Source: CAUTXO01 sp963542625 (lineage in GTDB: Bacteria > Campylobacterota > Campylobacteria > Campylobacterales > SZUA-545). From it: a stretch of 8,729 nt of DNA. The stretch covers positions 1 through 8,729 of the forward strand of contig CAUTXO010000063.1 of NCBI GenBank assembly GCA_963542625.1, in the 5' to 3' direction. The position numbers and the translations under genes are program-made. Under the pieces are notes generated by a model, which saw nothing but the letters and a program-made list of their open reading frames with translations, was not told the origin of the DNA and did not search any database. This document shows positions 1 to 6,162 of the stretch, one piece after another (position 1 is the first letter of the stretch; every line of letters begins with the position of its first letter).

Positions 1-9
1 TTTTTTCAT
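1..9 (-). CDS. 5' end of a minus-strand gene leaving the window
   Basis: On the minus strand an ATG at 9-7 is followed by two AAA codons (Met-Lys-Lys) before the window ends. A strong Shine-Dalgarno sequence AAGGAG lies at 20-15, five bases before the ATG. Met-Lys-Lys is a common start for exported and many other proteins, but the product cannot be named from three codons. The gene is divergent from the antiporter gene that starts at 153, so the roughly 140 bases between them should carry both promoters. The ribosome binding site is clear; that the reading frame stays open cannot be seen. Confidence 0.6.
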
Positions 10-33
10 AAATTCTCCTTAAGAATTGCGGGA

Positions 34-39
34 ATTTTA
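34..39 (-). promoter_or_regulatory. candidate -10 box for the divergent minus-strand gene
   Basis: Read on the minus strand, the sequence is TAAAAT preceded by GTG-type AT-rich sequence, about 14 bases upstream of the AAGGAG ribosome binding site. It resembles the -10 box of the housekeeping sigma factor of this phylum, which often lacks a conserved -35 box. This is the best -10-like hexamer close to the start, but AT-rich sequence yields many such matches. Confidence 0.25.
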
Positions 40-122
40 CACAAATAAAAATAAATAAGCTTTGCTGTCTCCTTATATTTGTTCTATGGCTTTAGCGGTG
101 GATAAATTTCAAACATATCTGA

Positions 123-128
123 TATAAT
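123..128 (+). promoter_or_regulatory. -10 box of the antiporter gene
   Basis: A perfect TATAAT hexamer lies 24 bases before the GTG start at 153, giving a short leader of about 20 bases with transcription from roughly 134-136. No clear TTGACA box is seen upstream, as is usual in Campylobacterota, where T-rich periodic sequence takes its place. The fit to the consensus and the position make this a good call. Confidence 0.6.
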
Positions 129-152
129 CAGGCCTTTTGAAGGACTACAAAA

Positions 153-1850
153 GTGAAACAAATCGCGATTTTGCTTGTTTTTTCATCTGCTTTACTTGCG
201 ACGGCTGATGACAAATCGTCTTTTTACGCCGCTCATTTCAAGGCCGCAACACTCATACCGCCCGTTTTGGCAATCGTTATGGCATTTATCACAAAAAACG
301 TGATTTTGTCTTTATTCATCGGGGTTTTTAGCGGCACCTTTTTGCTTTCCATAACGGAAAACACGCTTTTTTACGCCACGCTGGACGCCTTTAGCAACCT
401 AAACGCCAAGGTAATTAACGCGATGGCAAACTCTTGGAACGCCGGGATCATCTTGCAGGTCTTAACAATCGGCGGTTTGGTGGCGCTCATTACCAAAATG
501 GGCGGGACAAAAGCCGTGGCAATAAGCCTAGCAAAGCGCGCCAAGAGTAGGGCGCAAGCGCAAATTTCCACGTGGTTTATGGGGCTTGTGGTGTTTTTTG
601 ACGATTACGCAAACTCGCTCATTGTGGGGCCCGTTATGCGCCCGATTGCCGACCGGCTCAAGATCTCACGAGAAAAGCTGGCGTTTATCATAGACTCAAC
701 CGCCGCGCCGATTGCTGGCATTGCGATTGTCTCTACGTGGATTGGCTACGAGCTCTCATTAATAAAGGACGCGTATGAGATTATCGAGGTCAAAAACATC
801 AACGCCTTTGCCGTGTTTTTGGAGACAATAGGTTACAGATTTTATAATATTTTTATGCTGTTTTTCGTCGTCGTTACGGCATTTACCAACAGAGAATTCG
901 GCTATATGTATAAGGCGCAAATGCGTGCGCTAAAGGATGGCTACTTGAGTGCGCCCGGCTCAAGCCCGATGATTCATACCGAAGATATGACCGTCGAGCC
1001 CGAGAGCGATATAAAATTGAGAATTTCAAACGCCGTGATACCGATCCTTGTGCTTGTGGTGACGGCATTTGCGGGCTTTTATTTTAATGGCTACGCCGCG
1101 TTAAGCGGCGATGAGCTTGCCGCCGTTAGCCAAGATCCGCTCTCTATGAAAGCGTTCATTGCGACTTTTGGCGCGTCTGACGCTTCTGTGGTGCTATTCC
1201 AGGCCGCGCTTTTTGCGTCCATCGTGGCAATTGCGATGGGCGTTTGGCGCCGAATATTTAGCATAAACGAGGCGATAAACACGTGGCTAAAAGGCTTGCG
1301 CTCCATACTCACGACGATTGTTATCCTTTTGCTCGCGTGGTCGCTAAGCTCCATCATTAAAGAGCTTGGCACGTCAAAGTATCTGGTGGAGCTGCTCTCT
1401 GGCGCCTTGCCAAAGTTCGTTTTGCCGTCGGCTATCTTTGTGCTGGCGTCTTTCATATCTTTTTCCGCTGGGACTTCATACGGCACGATGGGGATTTTGA
1501 TGCCGCTTACAATCCCGCTTGCCTACGCAATTGGCGCGCAAAACGGCTTGGGCGCGGCGGACTTGCATACATATATGCTCGTCAATATCGGCGCGGTTTT
1601 GACTGGCGCGATTTTTGGCGACCACTGCTCGCCGATTTCTGATACGACCATTCTTTCATCGATGGGCGCGGCTTGCGACCACATCGACCACACAAAAACG
1701 CAGATTATATACGCCCTAACCGTTGCCGTCATAAGCGTTTTCTTTGGCTATTTGCTCGTTGGGCTTGGCGTTTCTAATTGGATTGTTTTGCCGCTAGGAT
1801 TACTAGCAACCTACCTAACAGTCAGGTTTGTTGGCAAAAAGGTAGAGTAG
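153..1850 (+). CDS. NhaC-family Na+/H+ antiporter-like membrane protein
   Basis: This 565-residue polytopic inner-membrane protein belongs to the NhaC-type Na+/H+ antiporter family, which exchanges cytoplasmic Na+ (in some members organic anions) for protons and so supports pH and sodium homeostasis. Visible family marks are FFDDYAN at residues 148-154, the DSTAAPIAGIAI segment at 181-192, SAGTSYGTMG at 438-447 and GDHCSPISDTTI at 489-500; the acidic and polar residues in these buried segments are the likely ion-binding positions. A hydrophobic N-terminus (residues 4-17) ends in an Ala-Thr-Ala-Asp-Asp stretch and may be a cleavable signal or an extra membrane segment. A less hydrophobic stretch at about 251-290 is probably a loop. 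The start is GTG; GAAGGA at 139-144 sits eight bases upstream, and the next in-frame Met is residue 43, inside a membrane segment, so GTG is well supported. The exact substrate is not established, so no symbol is given. Confidence 0.9.
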   Translation: MKQIAILLVFSSALLATADDKSSFYAAHFKAATLIPPVLAIVMAFITKNVILSLFIGVFSGTFLLSITENTLFYATLDAFSNLNAKVINAMANSWNAGIILQVLTIGGLVALITKMGGTKAVAISLAKRAKSRAQAQISTWFMGLVVFFDDYANSLIVGPVMRPIADRLKISREKLAFIIDSTAAPIAGIAIVSTWIGYELSLIKDAYEIIEVKNINAFAVFLETIGYRFYNIFMLFFVVVTAFTNREFGYMYKAQMRALKDGYLSAPGSSPMIHTEDMTVEPESDIKLRISNAVIPILVLVVTAFAGFYFNGYAALSGDELAAVSQDPLSMKAFIATFGASDASVVLFQAALFASIVAIAMGVWRRIFSINEAINTWLKGLRSILTTIVILLLAWSLSSIIKELGTSKYLVELLSGALPKFVLPSAIFVLASFISFSAGTSYGTMGILMPLTIPLAYAIGAQNGLGAADLHTYMLVNIGAVLTGAIFGDHCSPISDTTILSSMGAACDHIDHTKTQIIYALTVAVISVFFGYLLVGLGVSNWIVLPLGLLATYLTVRFVGKKVE

Positions 1851-1916
1851 GGCGGATAGAAATGGCGCACGTTTAACGCGTGATGAGCGGAGGCTTGGGT
1901 TTTTTGGGCTTTTGGT

Positions 1917-2080
1917 GCGCGCTTGCTAGCTCTGCTTGCTCGCGTGATTGGAGCCTGAAAGCCTTTCGGAGCGTGGGATCTAGGCGCAAGGCGGTTTAGA
2001 TCTTTGGCTTTTTGCCACGCACTAGAACTTGTTCGGCGTTTTGAAAATATTTGGCGCGCTTGCTAGCTTAGATCTTTGGC
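1917..2080 (+). repeat. pair of short direct repeats, split in one copy and joined in the other
   Basis: The 15-bp word GCGCGCTTGCTAGCT occurs at 1917-1931 and again at 2054-2068. The 13-bp word TTAGATCTTTGGC occurs at 1996-2008 and again at 2068-2080. In the second copy the two words are contiguous and share one T; in the first they are separated by 64 bases. This is consistent with duplication followed by insertion or deletion. The function is unknown. Confidence 0.7.
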
Positions 2081-2458
2081 GCTTGGCTTAAGCAAACTTC
2101 CGCGCCGGCTATATTCATTGGCAAACGCAAAATCTTAGAAAAATCAAACGGTAACAGTTGAAACCTAAATAGCCGTTAAAGGCTTGAGTGCTTAAACCCC
2201 AGTTTTATAAAACCTATTCACGCATAGCCAGTGCAACGCGTAAGATCTTGAGCTTGCTTTGGTCCCGTGAATTTGTGTCAAGATCCAAGCCGCACGCCAC
2301 ACCTAAGTTTTAAGTGCTTGCGCTTTGCCACTTAGATTTTTGGATTTGTCAAATTCGGGCAGCTAGGTTTGCCAGCCACAAGATCTTAACGCCTTAAGTT
2401 ATCTAGCCCGGCTCCGTTTTAATCGCACTTCAATTTACCACGCTGCCGTATGGATCTT

Positions 2459-2482
2459 GGCTTGGATTTTGGCTTGGATTTT
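2459..2482 (+). repeat. 2 x 12 bp tandem repeat
   Basis: The unit GGCTTGGATTTT is present twice without a spacer and is followed by GGATCT, so the word TTGGAT continues into the flank. Preceding sequence also has GGATCTTGG. It is a small tandem in non-coding sequence. Confidence 0.75.
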
Positions 2483-2547
2483 GGATCTAAGGCTCTGATT
2501 AAATCTTATGTTTTTTCTTTTTTAAATTAGGGGGAAGGGGGCTTGAA

Positions 2548-2719
2548 TTGCGAAGTCGCTCCCCCCCCCCTAAAACCCCCAGCCCCCGACGACGCTTTTC
2601 AAAATGGCATATGCAAAGCGTATGCATTTTATTTTTCTAATTTGCATAGCGTAGCTATGCCCCTTAAGAAGCGTGCTGGGGTTTAGGGGTTTGGGGGAAA
2701 GGACGTGGTAGCTTCGCAA
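2548..2719. repeat. imperfect long inverted repeat with internal hairpins
   Basis: TTGCGAAG at 2548-2555 is matched by its complement CTTCGCAA at 2712-2719. Going inward, the left arm has C-runs, TAAAACCCCCAG and then GACGCTT; the right arm, read as its complement, has C-runs, TAAACCCCAG and ACGCTT, so the arms of about 50 bases match imperfectly. Between them lie two smaller dyads: AAAATG/CATA against TATGCATTTT (2601-2611 with 2621-2630, one bulged base), and a perfect GCATAGC-GTA-GCTATGC hairpin at 2644-2660. The arrangement resembles a small non-autonomous or REP-like element. No transposase and no clear target-site duplication were seen. Confidence 0.55.
2561..2570 (+). repeat. C10 homopolymer tract
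   Basis: Ten consecutive C lie inside the left arm of the inverted repeat. G/C tracts of this length mark phase-variable contingency loci in Helicobacter and Campylobacter, but no credible gene spans or borders this one. Confidence 0.9.
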
Positions 2720-2723
2720 CTTG

Positions 2724-2733
2724 CCCCCCCCCC
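2724..2733 (+). repeat. C10 tract followed by T7
   Basis: Ten C are followed directly by seven T (2734-2740) just outside the right end of the inverted repeat. It is the partner of the C10 tract at 2561, and both tracts lie on the same strand. No credible gene is placed to be switched by it. Confidence 0.9.
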
Positions 2734-2984
2734 TTTTTTTCCAAAAGAAAAAAACACGAGCCTTAGATCCTAGCGAACGCCAAAGATTTACGCGATGGCA
2801 GGTGCGGGCACACCCCCGTGCAAGCACAGGCTCGCACGCGGATCCAAACCTAAACATAAATCTTTTTATTCTTCAAAAAATCCGTTGGATCTTGGGCGCC
2901 GCGCAAGTAAACTAGCGTCTAAAAATAAAAAGCGGGTAGGGCGTAAAAAGGCGCAAAAACCAGAGCGCGGAATGCGGGTTGCGT

Positions 2985-2993
2985 GGGGGGGGG
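2985..2993 (+). repeat. G9 homopolymer tract
   Basis: Nine G run into GATC. The tract lies 75 bases downstream of the stop of the minus-strand gene that ends at 3068, so length changes could at most affect its 3' region. Only low-complexity chance frames cover it. Confidence 0.85.
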
Positions 2994-3051
2994 ATCATCG
3001 TGCGCGCACTCGTAGCACCGCCGCCTGTGTCAAAAACCAGCGCGAAACCTA

Positions 3052-3073
3052 GCGTAAAAGTAACGCGTTACGC
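3052..3073 (-). terminator. possible weak terminator at the end of the minus-strand gene
   Basis: The palindrome GTAACGCGTTAC at 3060-3071 overlaps the TAA stop, and an alternative 6-bp stem pairs GCGTAA (3052-3057) with TTACGC (3068-3073). Read in the minus direction, the palindrome is followed by TTTT. The stem is short and the T-run has only four bases, so termination is uncertain. Confidence 0.25.
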
Positions 3074-3568
3074 CACTTCTTCCACTCTCTCCGTGTTATA
3101 CATCTGCTCTAATGTGTTGAAAAATTTCTTGTCAATCTCTTGCGGTATGTTGGATTTTTGCAAAATGTAGTTCAAAAACTCGCTCATATTCACGCCCTCT
3201 AGCCCGTCTGACTCGGCTAGCTCCTTTGCCTGCGTGTAAATCTTTTGCTTGAGCTCCTCGGTGAGCTCCTCAATCCCCATTTTTTGCTTGATCTCCTGCG
3301 TGATTTTTTCCCTGTTGTAGATGACGAGCGCTGTGTCTATCTTGTTTTTTAGAAAACTCGTCGCCATAATGTGCATACGCGAAGTAAGGCGCGAAAACGA
3401 GTCCAAAAACTTCTCATCAGCCCCGATAAAACCGAAGTTTTGCTCGAACAGGTCGTCGTATTGGAAGTCTTTTGTTTGCTTTGATTTCTCGGCGTGCTCG
3501 GTGCTATGACTGGATCTAACGTCGCTATTTACACCAGAATACAGCGGATTAACGGAATTTATTTCCAC
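3068..3568 (-). CDS. unrecognised charged protein, divergent from the chemoreceptor
   Basis: I do not recognise this family. The preferred start is GTG at 3568, preceded by AAGGGGAA with a short spacer, giving 166 residues that begin (V/M)EINSVNPLYSG. The frame is open back to a TTG at 3631 (187 residues), but that start lacks a ribosome binding site and the extra part overlaps the repeated motifs of the divergent promoter region. No signal peptide or membrane segment is seen with the shorter start. After a Ser/Lys-rich polar stretch the protein becomes rich in Lys, Glu, Gln and Leu, with heptad-like helical stretches such as EELTEELKQKIYTQAKELAE, suggesting a helical soluble protein. The well-balanced composition and tidy start argue for a real gene. 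Any link with the divergent chemoreceptor is inference from position only. Confidence 0.65.
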   Translation of the reverse strand: MEINSVNPLYSGVNSDVRSSHSTEHAEKSKQTKDFQYDDLFEQNFGFIGADEKFLDSFSRLTSRMHIMATSFLKNKIDTALVIYNREKITQEIKQKMGIEELTEELKQKIYTQAKELAESDGLEGVNMSEFLNYILQKSNIPQEIDKKFFNTLEQMYNTERVEEVA

Positions 3569-3616
3569 GGCTTCCCCTTGGCTACTGCAAAAACAAAGCA
3601 AAACACATTCCATAAA

Positions 3617-3694
3617 CAATAGGTAACACAATGAGTTACAGTATTTTTCATCAAATTTTGAGTGTAACCTATTGGAAAAAACTGTAACCCATTG
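3617..3694. promoter_or_regulatory. four copies of an 11-bp motif, candidate operator
   Basis: The word GTAACYYATTG occurs four times: on the minus strand at 3617-3627 (GTTACCTATTG, one mismatch) and 3629-3639 (GTAACTCATTG), and on the plus strand at 3664-3674 (GTAACCTATTG) and 3684-3694 (GTAACCCATTG). Copies 2 and 4 are extended by a shared ACT in front. The minus pair starts 12 bases apart and the plus pair 20 bases apart. Copies 1 and 2 also create a dyad GTAAC-N7-GTTAC at 3623-3639. Repetition of one word in both orientations between two divergent genes is what a transcription-factor binding region looks like. The regulator is unknown. Confidence 0.55.
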
Positions 3695-3712
3695 CCCGTT
3701 TAAAAAACATTA

Positions 3713-3721
3713 TGTTATAAG
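3713..3721 (+). promoter_or_regulatory. candidate extended -10 promoter of the chemoreceptor gene
   Basis: TG-T-TATAAG (TG at 3713-3714, hexamer at 3716-3721) matches an extended -10 element of the housekeeping sigma factor. It lies about 20 bases upstream of the AAGGA ribosome binding site (3743-3747) and just downstream of the last GTAACYYATTG copy, so a bound regulator could touch RNA polymerase. No convincing sigma-28 or sigma-54 promoter was seen. Confidence 0.4.
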
Positions 3722-3753
3722 CTTTGCTAATTTCATAAATATAAGGAACGATA

Positions 3754-5778
3754 ATGAACCTGAAGGTCAAATTATTTATAGGCATCTCGTCGATAATTGC
3801 AATTATCTTGCTTTTTACAGCCCTGCTTCTAAAGAACGATTATTACGCCTACAAAGACGCTTCAAGATCCTACACGCTCCTTGACGACATATCATTCCTA
3901 GCCGCCTTAGTCCATCAGCTGCAAATAGAGCGCGGGCTTAGCGTTGGTTACCTAAGCAAAAAATCGGACGAGCGGCTAGCTAGCCTGCAAGCGCAAAGAA
4001 AGAACGTGGATAAGGTCGCCGCGCAAATATCAACGCTTGGCAAATCTAAGGATTTTGACTTTAGCGAGCTTCAAAAAAGGCTTGCGGATCTGTCCGGGCT
4101 TAGGCGCGACATAGAAGCAAACCCCTTACCACCGCAAGAAGCGGCAAGAAAATACACCGCCTTAGTTACGTATTGCATAAACTCGGCAAGTGGCATTATG
4201 AATAAGCTTGCGCTAAACATTCAAGAAATTAAGTATTATCTTACGTCTTATGAGGCGATAATCCAGGCAAAAGAGGCGATGGGGCTCATCAGGGCAAACA
4301 TAAACGGCGCGTTTGCGTCGGACAATACAAAAAACCTAGCGCAGTTTAGAATAGTATCCGTTAAATACAACATTTATGAAGGCAATATGCAAAAGATGTT
4401 TGACGACCTTAAGCAATGCCGGTTTAAGAAGTTGCAAAACGACCCAGACAAAGCAGACGCAAAGGAGTTTGCAAAAATTAAGGGCTTTATAGACACCTAC
4501 TTTTCAAAGCAGAATTCAGACGGCTTTAATAGCGACGCGGCGCAGTGGTTTAAGGCATCAACGCAATACATTGACTACCTAAAAAGCGTTGAAGATACGA
4601 TTTTTGAAGGCGCTAGCAAGACCTTCACAGACGTTGCGAGCCAAAAAATGAAAAAGCTCGTTATTTTGGTTTTGATTGTTTCCGTGATTATAGCTGCTGT
4701 GATTGTGATTTCTGGCGTGTTTATAAAAAATCTAACGCACGCCTTAAAGACCGTTCAAAACGGCTTGGAGTCGTTTTTTAACTTCTTAAATCACACGAGC
4801 GATGAAGTTAAAGAGATCCCGGCGCTAAAAGATGAGTTTGGGCAAATGGCGGCGATGATTAACAAAAACATCGCAAACATCAAGTCCGCGCTCATTAAGG
4901 ATAGGCATTTTATTAATGATGTTTCAGAGATTGCGGGTAGGGCGCAGATTGGGGATCTTGACATTCACGCTAAAGAGATCCCGACGGATCCTTCGCTAAA
5001 GGAGCTAAAAGATCTTATAAATTCAATGCTAGATAGCCTAAAGCAGGTAATACAAAACGCCATTGTGATACTCGGGGCTTACTCGCACGACGATTTTACG
5101 AAGTCCATTGCGAGCGATGAGAGTATTAGCAAGGACACGAAAAAGCTAGTCGATGGCATAAACGGGCTTGGATCTAAGATTAGGGGTATGCTTTCTAAAA
5201 GCTTTTCGCACGCTAAGGTTTTGAAGGAAAAAGCAGAAGTTTTGCGCCAAACGATGCAGCTTTTGCGTGATGCCACAAACACGCAAGCCGCTTCAATCAA
5301 AGAAAGCGTGGCGTCTGTTAATGAAATTAACGGATCTATGAACGCCATTTTGGATAAATCCGAAGAAATAAAAAGGCAAAGCGAAGACATAAAAAGCATT
5401 ACGGTCATCATAAAAGACATTGCAGAGCAAACAAATCTCTTGGCGCTAAACGCCGCGATTGAAGCCGCGCGCGCGGGAGAAGCCGGGCGGGGCTTTGCCG
5501 TGGTGGCTGATGAAGTGCGCAAGCTAGCCGAAAGAACACAAAAAAGCTTATCTGAAATCGAGCTTAATACGAATATTTTAGTGCAGGGCGTTAATGAAGT
5601 TAGCAGCCAAATCAAAGAGCAAACCGGCGCCATTACGCAAATAAACGACAGAATTGCAAGCATAGACACGCTCACGCAGAAAAACACGCAAATTGCAACC
5701 GACACAGATAACGCCACCGTAGAACTAGAAGAAATTTCCAGAGAAATCATAAATGATATGGAAGGCAAAAAGTTTTAA
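3754..5778 (+). CDS. methyl-accepting chemotaxis protein with NIT-type sensor domain
   Basis: A complete 674-residue transmembrane chemoreceptor that would signal through CheW/CheA to the flagellar motor. Order: transmembrane helix at about residues 7-26; helical periplasmic region about 40-295 resembling the nitrate/nitrite-sensing NIT domain (note HQLQIERGLSVGYL at 54-67, the family's typical LQxERGxSxxYL-like start); second transmembrane helix about 302-324; HAMP about 325-378; a second HAMP-like unit about 390-435 (IGDLDIHA..., LKELKDLINSML); then the long signalling coiled coil. The conserved hairpin tip IAEQTNLLALNAAIEAARAGE is at 556-576, followed by GRGFAVVADEVRKLAERT. The C-terminus ends DMEGKKF, with no NWETF-like CheR/CheB tether. 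ATG at 3754 has AAGGA six bases upstream. The ligand is unproven; nitrate or nitrite is suggested by the domain family only. Confidence 0.93.
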   Translation: MNLKVKLFIGISSIIAIILLFTALLLKNDYYAYKDASRSYTLLDDISFLAALVHQLQIERGLSVGYLSKKSDERLASLQAQRKNVDKVAAQISTLGKSKDFDFSELQKRLADLSGLRRDIEANPLPPQEAARKYTALVTYCINSASGIMNKLALNIQEIKYYLTSYEAIIQAKEAMGLIRANINGAFASDNTKNLAQFRIVSVKYNIYEGNMQKMFDDLKQCRFKKLQNDPDKADAKEFAKIKGFIDTYFSKQNSDGFNSDAAQWFKASTQYIDYLKSVEDTIFEGASKTFTDVASQKMKKLVILVLIVSVIIAAVIVISGVFIKNLTHALKTVQNGLESFFNFLNHTSDEVKEIPALKDEFGQMAAMINKNIANIKSALIKDRHFINDVSEIAGRAQIGDLDIHAKEIPTDPSLKELKDLINSMLDSLKQVIQNAIVILGAYSHDDFTKSIASDESISKDTKKLVDGINGLGSKIRGMLSKSFSHAKVLKEKAEVLRQTMQLLRDATNTQAASIKESVASVNEINGSMNAILDKSEEIKRQSEDIKSITVIIKDIAEQTNLLALNAAIEAARAGEAGRGFAVVADEVRKLAERTQKSLSEIELNTNILVQGVNEVSSQIKEQTGAITQINDRIASIDTLTQKNTQIATDTDNATVELEEISREIINDMEGKKF

Positions 5779-5946
5779 TATGCTTAAACCTTTGCTGTTG
5801 GCGCTTTGTACGCGCAATTGCAATCAATAAAACGCCAAAAAACTGAGTTCATTTTGCCATTGCTGTTATTTTTTGTGGTTGATGTTGAGTAGTGCTGCGT
5901 GGTATTTGCAAATAATATAGTTGTTATGCTAAGATACTTTTTTCGA

Positions 5947-5966
5947 GTTAATCAATAATGATTAAC
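5947..5966. repeat. perfect 8-4-8 inverted repeat
   Basis: GTTAATCA (5947-5954) and TGATTAAC (5959-5966) are exact complements around the loop ATAA. The AT-rich 20-bp dyad has the form of a dimeric regulator's operator. It could also form a hairpin, but no T-run follows on the plus strand and an A-run, not a T-run, follows on the minus strand, so it is not a classical terminator. It lies 169 bases after the chemoreceptor stop, away from any gene start. Confidence 0.6.
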
Positions 5967-6162
5967 ATAATGTATATTCTATTTTTAGTTATACACTATA
6001 AAGCGTGCCTGTATTTGTGGTGCGTTTTGCTTATATCTTGAAAACAGCGGCTCTGTTTTAGATTAGGATCTGCGCTATACAACTGTCAAAATCCAATTGC
6101 GCTACACTTGGTAGTCGAGTGAAGTCTTTTTTGAGCGAAATCCTAAGTATGTTCTTGAGCTG

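Larger units (their letters stand above)
1851..3067. other. 1.2-kb region without a convincing gene
   Basis: Neither strand shows a reading frame with protein-like composition, a ribosome binding site and recognisable content. The stretch holds short direct repeats (1917-2080), a 2 x 12 bp tandem (2459-2482), many RGATCY palindromes including AGATCT at 1998, 2070, 2243 and 2381, an imperfect inverted repeat with hairpins (2548-2719), two C10 tracts and a G9 tract. No clear intrinsic terminator follows the antiporter gene. The part from 2741 to 3050 is GC-rich with Arg/Pro/His-rich chance frames. It reads as repeat-rich, degenerating spacer; an untranslated RNA cannot be excluded. Confidence 0.6.

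Noticed and set aside
1091..1486. 131-codon minus-strand frame opposite the antiporter
   Set aside because: It is a shadow of a well-supported membrane protein.
2570..2857. 95-codon minus-strand frame across the inverted repeat
   Set aside because: It reads through the G/C tract and repeat arms, ends at the other C10 tract, and gives low-complexity protein. It is best explained by the repeat element.
2766..2860. GC-rich stretch with short stems as a possible tRNA
   Set aside because: No TPsiC-like GGTTCGA segment, no CCA-adjacent acceptor pairing and no cloverleaf could be drawn.
2721..3170. Three overlapping plus-strand frames of 63-85 codons
   Set aside because: They are Arg/Lys/Pro-rich, have no good start signals, overlap each other and run into the antisense of the minus-strand gene.
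3569..3631. TTG-started 21-residue extension of the unknown minus-strand gene
   Set aside because: There is no ribosome binding site, the residues are Cys/Leu-rich and unlike the rest, and the region overlaps the repeated regulatory motifs. The GTG at 3568 has a good AAGGGGAA.
5079..5768. 229-codon minus-strand frame opposite the chemoreceptor
   Set aside because: It is the antisense shadow of the conserved signalling domain, Ser/Ile/Leu-rich with no family marks of its own.
6105..6128. CACTT/GAGTG stem followed by TTTTTT as a chemoreceptor terminator
   Set aside because: The stem has only five pairs including a G-T pair, there is a gap before the T-run, and it lies more than 300 bases after the stop. 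Too weak to call.
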